A stretch of DNA of 5,512 nt from Paracoccaceae bacterium (GTDB lineage Bacteria; Pseudomonadota; Alphaproteobacteria; Rhodobacterales; Rhodobacteraceae): positions 1-5,512 of the forward strand of contig SKNG01000397.1 in the NCBI GenBank assembly GCA_007120685.1, given 5' to 3'. A program made the translations under genes and the position numbers. Positions 5,377 to 5,512 of this stretch are shown here, one piece after another. The stretch's first letter is position 1; each line of letters starts with the position of its first letter. The notes below the pieces were generated by a model, which had not been told where the DNA came from, did not search any database, and worked only from the letters and a program-made list of their open reading frames with translations.

Positions 5377-5512
5377 GGCATTGTCGCTTAGCAGGCTGAT
5401 GAAAAAGGAAAAAGAGTGGTGCCAGTAGGGAACACCGTTCCTCTTCCTCCGTTTGATCGGCAAGAGGAGGGCGGCGCCCGACGCTGGGTGGGCGCGCCGG
5501 AACGCTGGGGCT
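5377..5512. other. Right-edge region without a convincing gene, hairpin-rich
   Basis: Composition changes right after the DUF2842 stop: 5399-5416 is a purine-rich run of mostly A, then GC-rich repeats follow. Short inverted repeats are packed together: GGAAC/GTTCC (5429-5433, 5437-5441), TCCTCTT/AAGAGGA (5439-5445, 5462-5468) and GCGCCC/GGGCGC (5474-5479, 5490-5495). The 8-mer ACGCTGGG occurs twice (5481-5488, 5502-5509). A frame with GTG at 5416 or 5419, preceded by AAGGA (5405-5409), stays open to the window end, but its first codons lack the GC-ending bias, so I do not call it a gene. The CTTAGCAGGCTGATGAAAAA stretch (5386-5405) resembles ends of some insertion sequences as I remember them; this is unverified. 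Confidence 0.3.

Noticed and set aside
5044..5463. 139-codon minus-strand frame opposite the end of purA and the DUF2842 gene
   Set aside because: Most of it is antisense to two supported genes and rich in His/Gln/Asp. Only its first 29 codons lie outside them, and no ribosome site is convincing.

Overview
The window looks like chromosomal DNA from a GC-rich alphaproteobacterium, most likely of the order Rhodobacterales (Paracoccus/Rhodobacter type). This rests on the protein style of PyrG, SecG and PurA, strong G/C bias at third codon positions, promoter-like sites of the TTGnnn-N17-TAnnnn type, and a small two-helix membrane protein resembling the alphaproteobacterial DUF2842 family. Taxonomy was judged by eye, not by a search.

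Layout. Positions 1-513 are less GC-rich and unlike the rest. They hold the first codons of a possible leftward gene (start at 18), a good sigma70-like leftward promoter (148-177), and a small rightward ORF (230-427) with a near-perfect Shine-Dalgarno site but atypical codons. From 514 to 2652, on the minus strand, lie pyrG (CTP synthase) and upstream of it secG (Sec translocon subunit), transcribed in the order secG then pyrG. From 2817 rightward come an unrecognised four-helix membrane protein with a soluble C-terminal domain, purA (adenylosuccinate synthetase), and the DUF2842-like gene 30 bp behind purA. After 5376 the sequence again becomes locally AT-rich and hairpin-rich, with no convincing gene before the window ends.

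Function. The core is housekeeping. PyrG makes CTP from UTP and PurA commits IMP to AMP, so two nucleotide-synthesis genes lie about 1.7 kb apart on opposite strands, separated by secG and a membrane protein. SecG acts in protein export. No functional link between these genes is visible beyond proximity.

The best candidate for something undescribed is regulatory. The pyrG leader has a C5 run at the predicted transcription start that can pair with a G5 run just upstream of the start codon. This layout resembles nucleotide-sensing start-site switching (E. coli pyrC) or leader attenuation. The other points of interest are a perfect 9-bp inverted repeat between the divergent secG and membrane-protein genes, and the two compositionally odd window edges. 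I see no phage, CRISPR array, RNA gene or complete mobile element.
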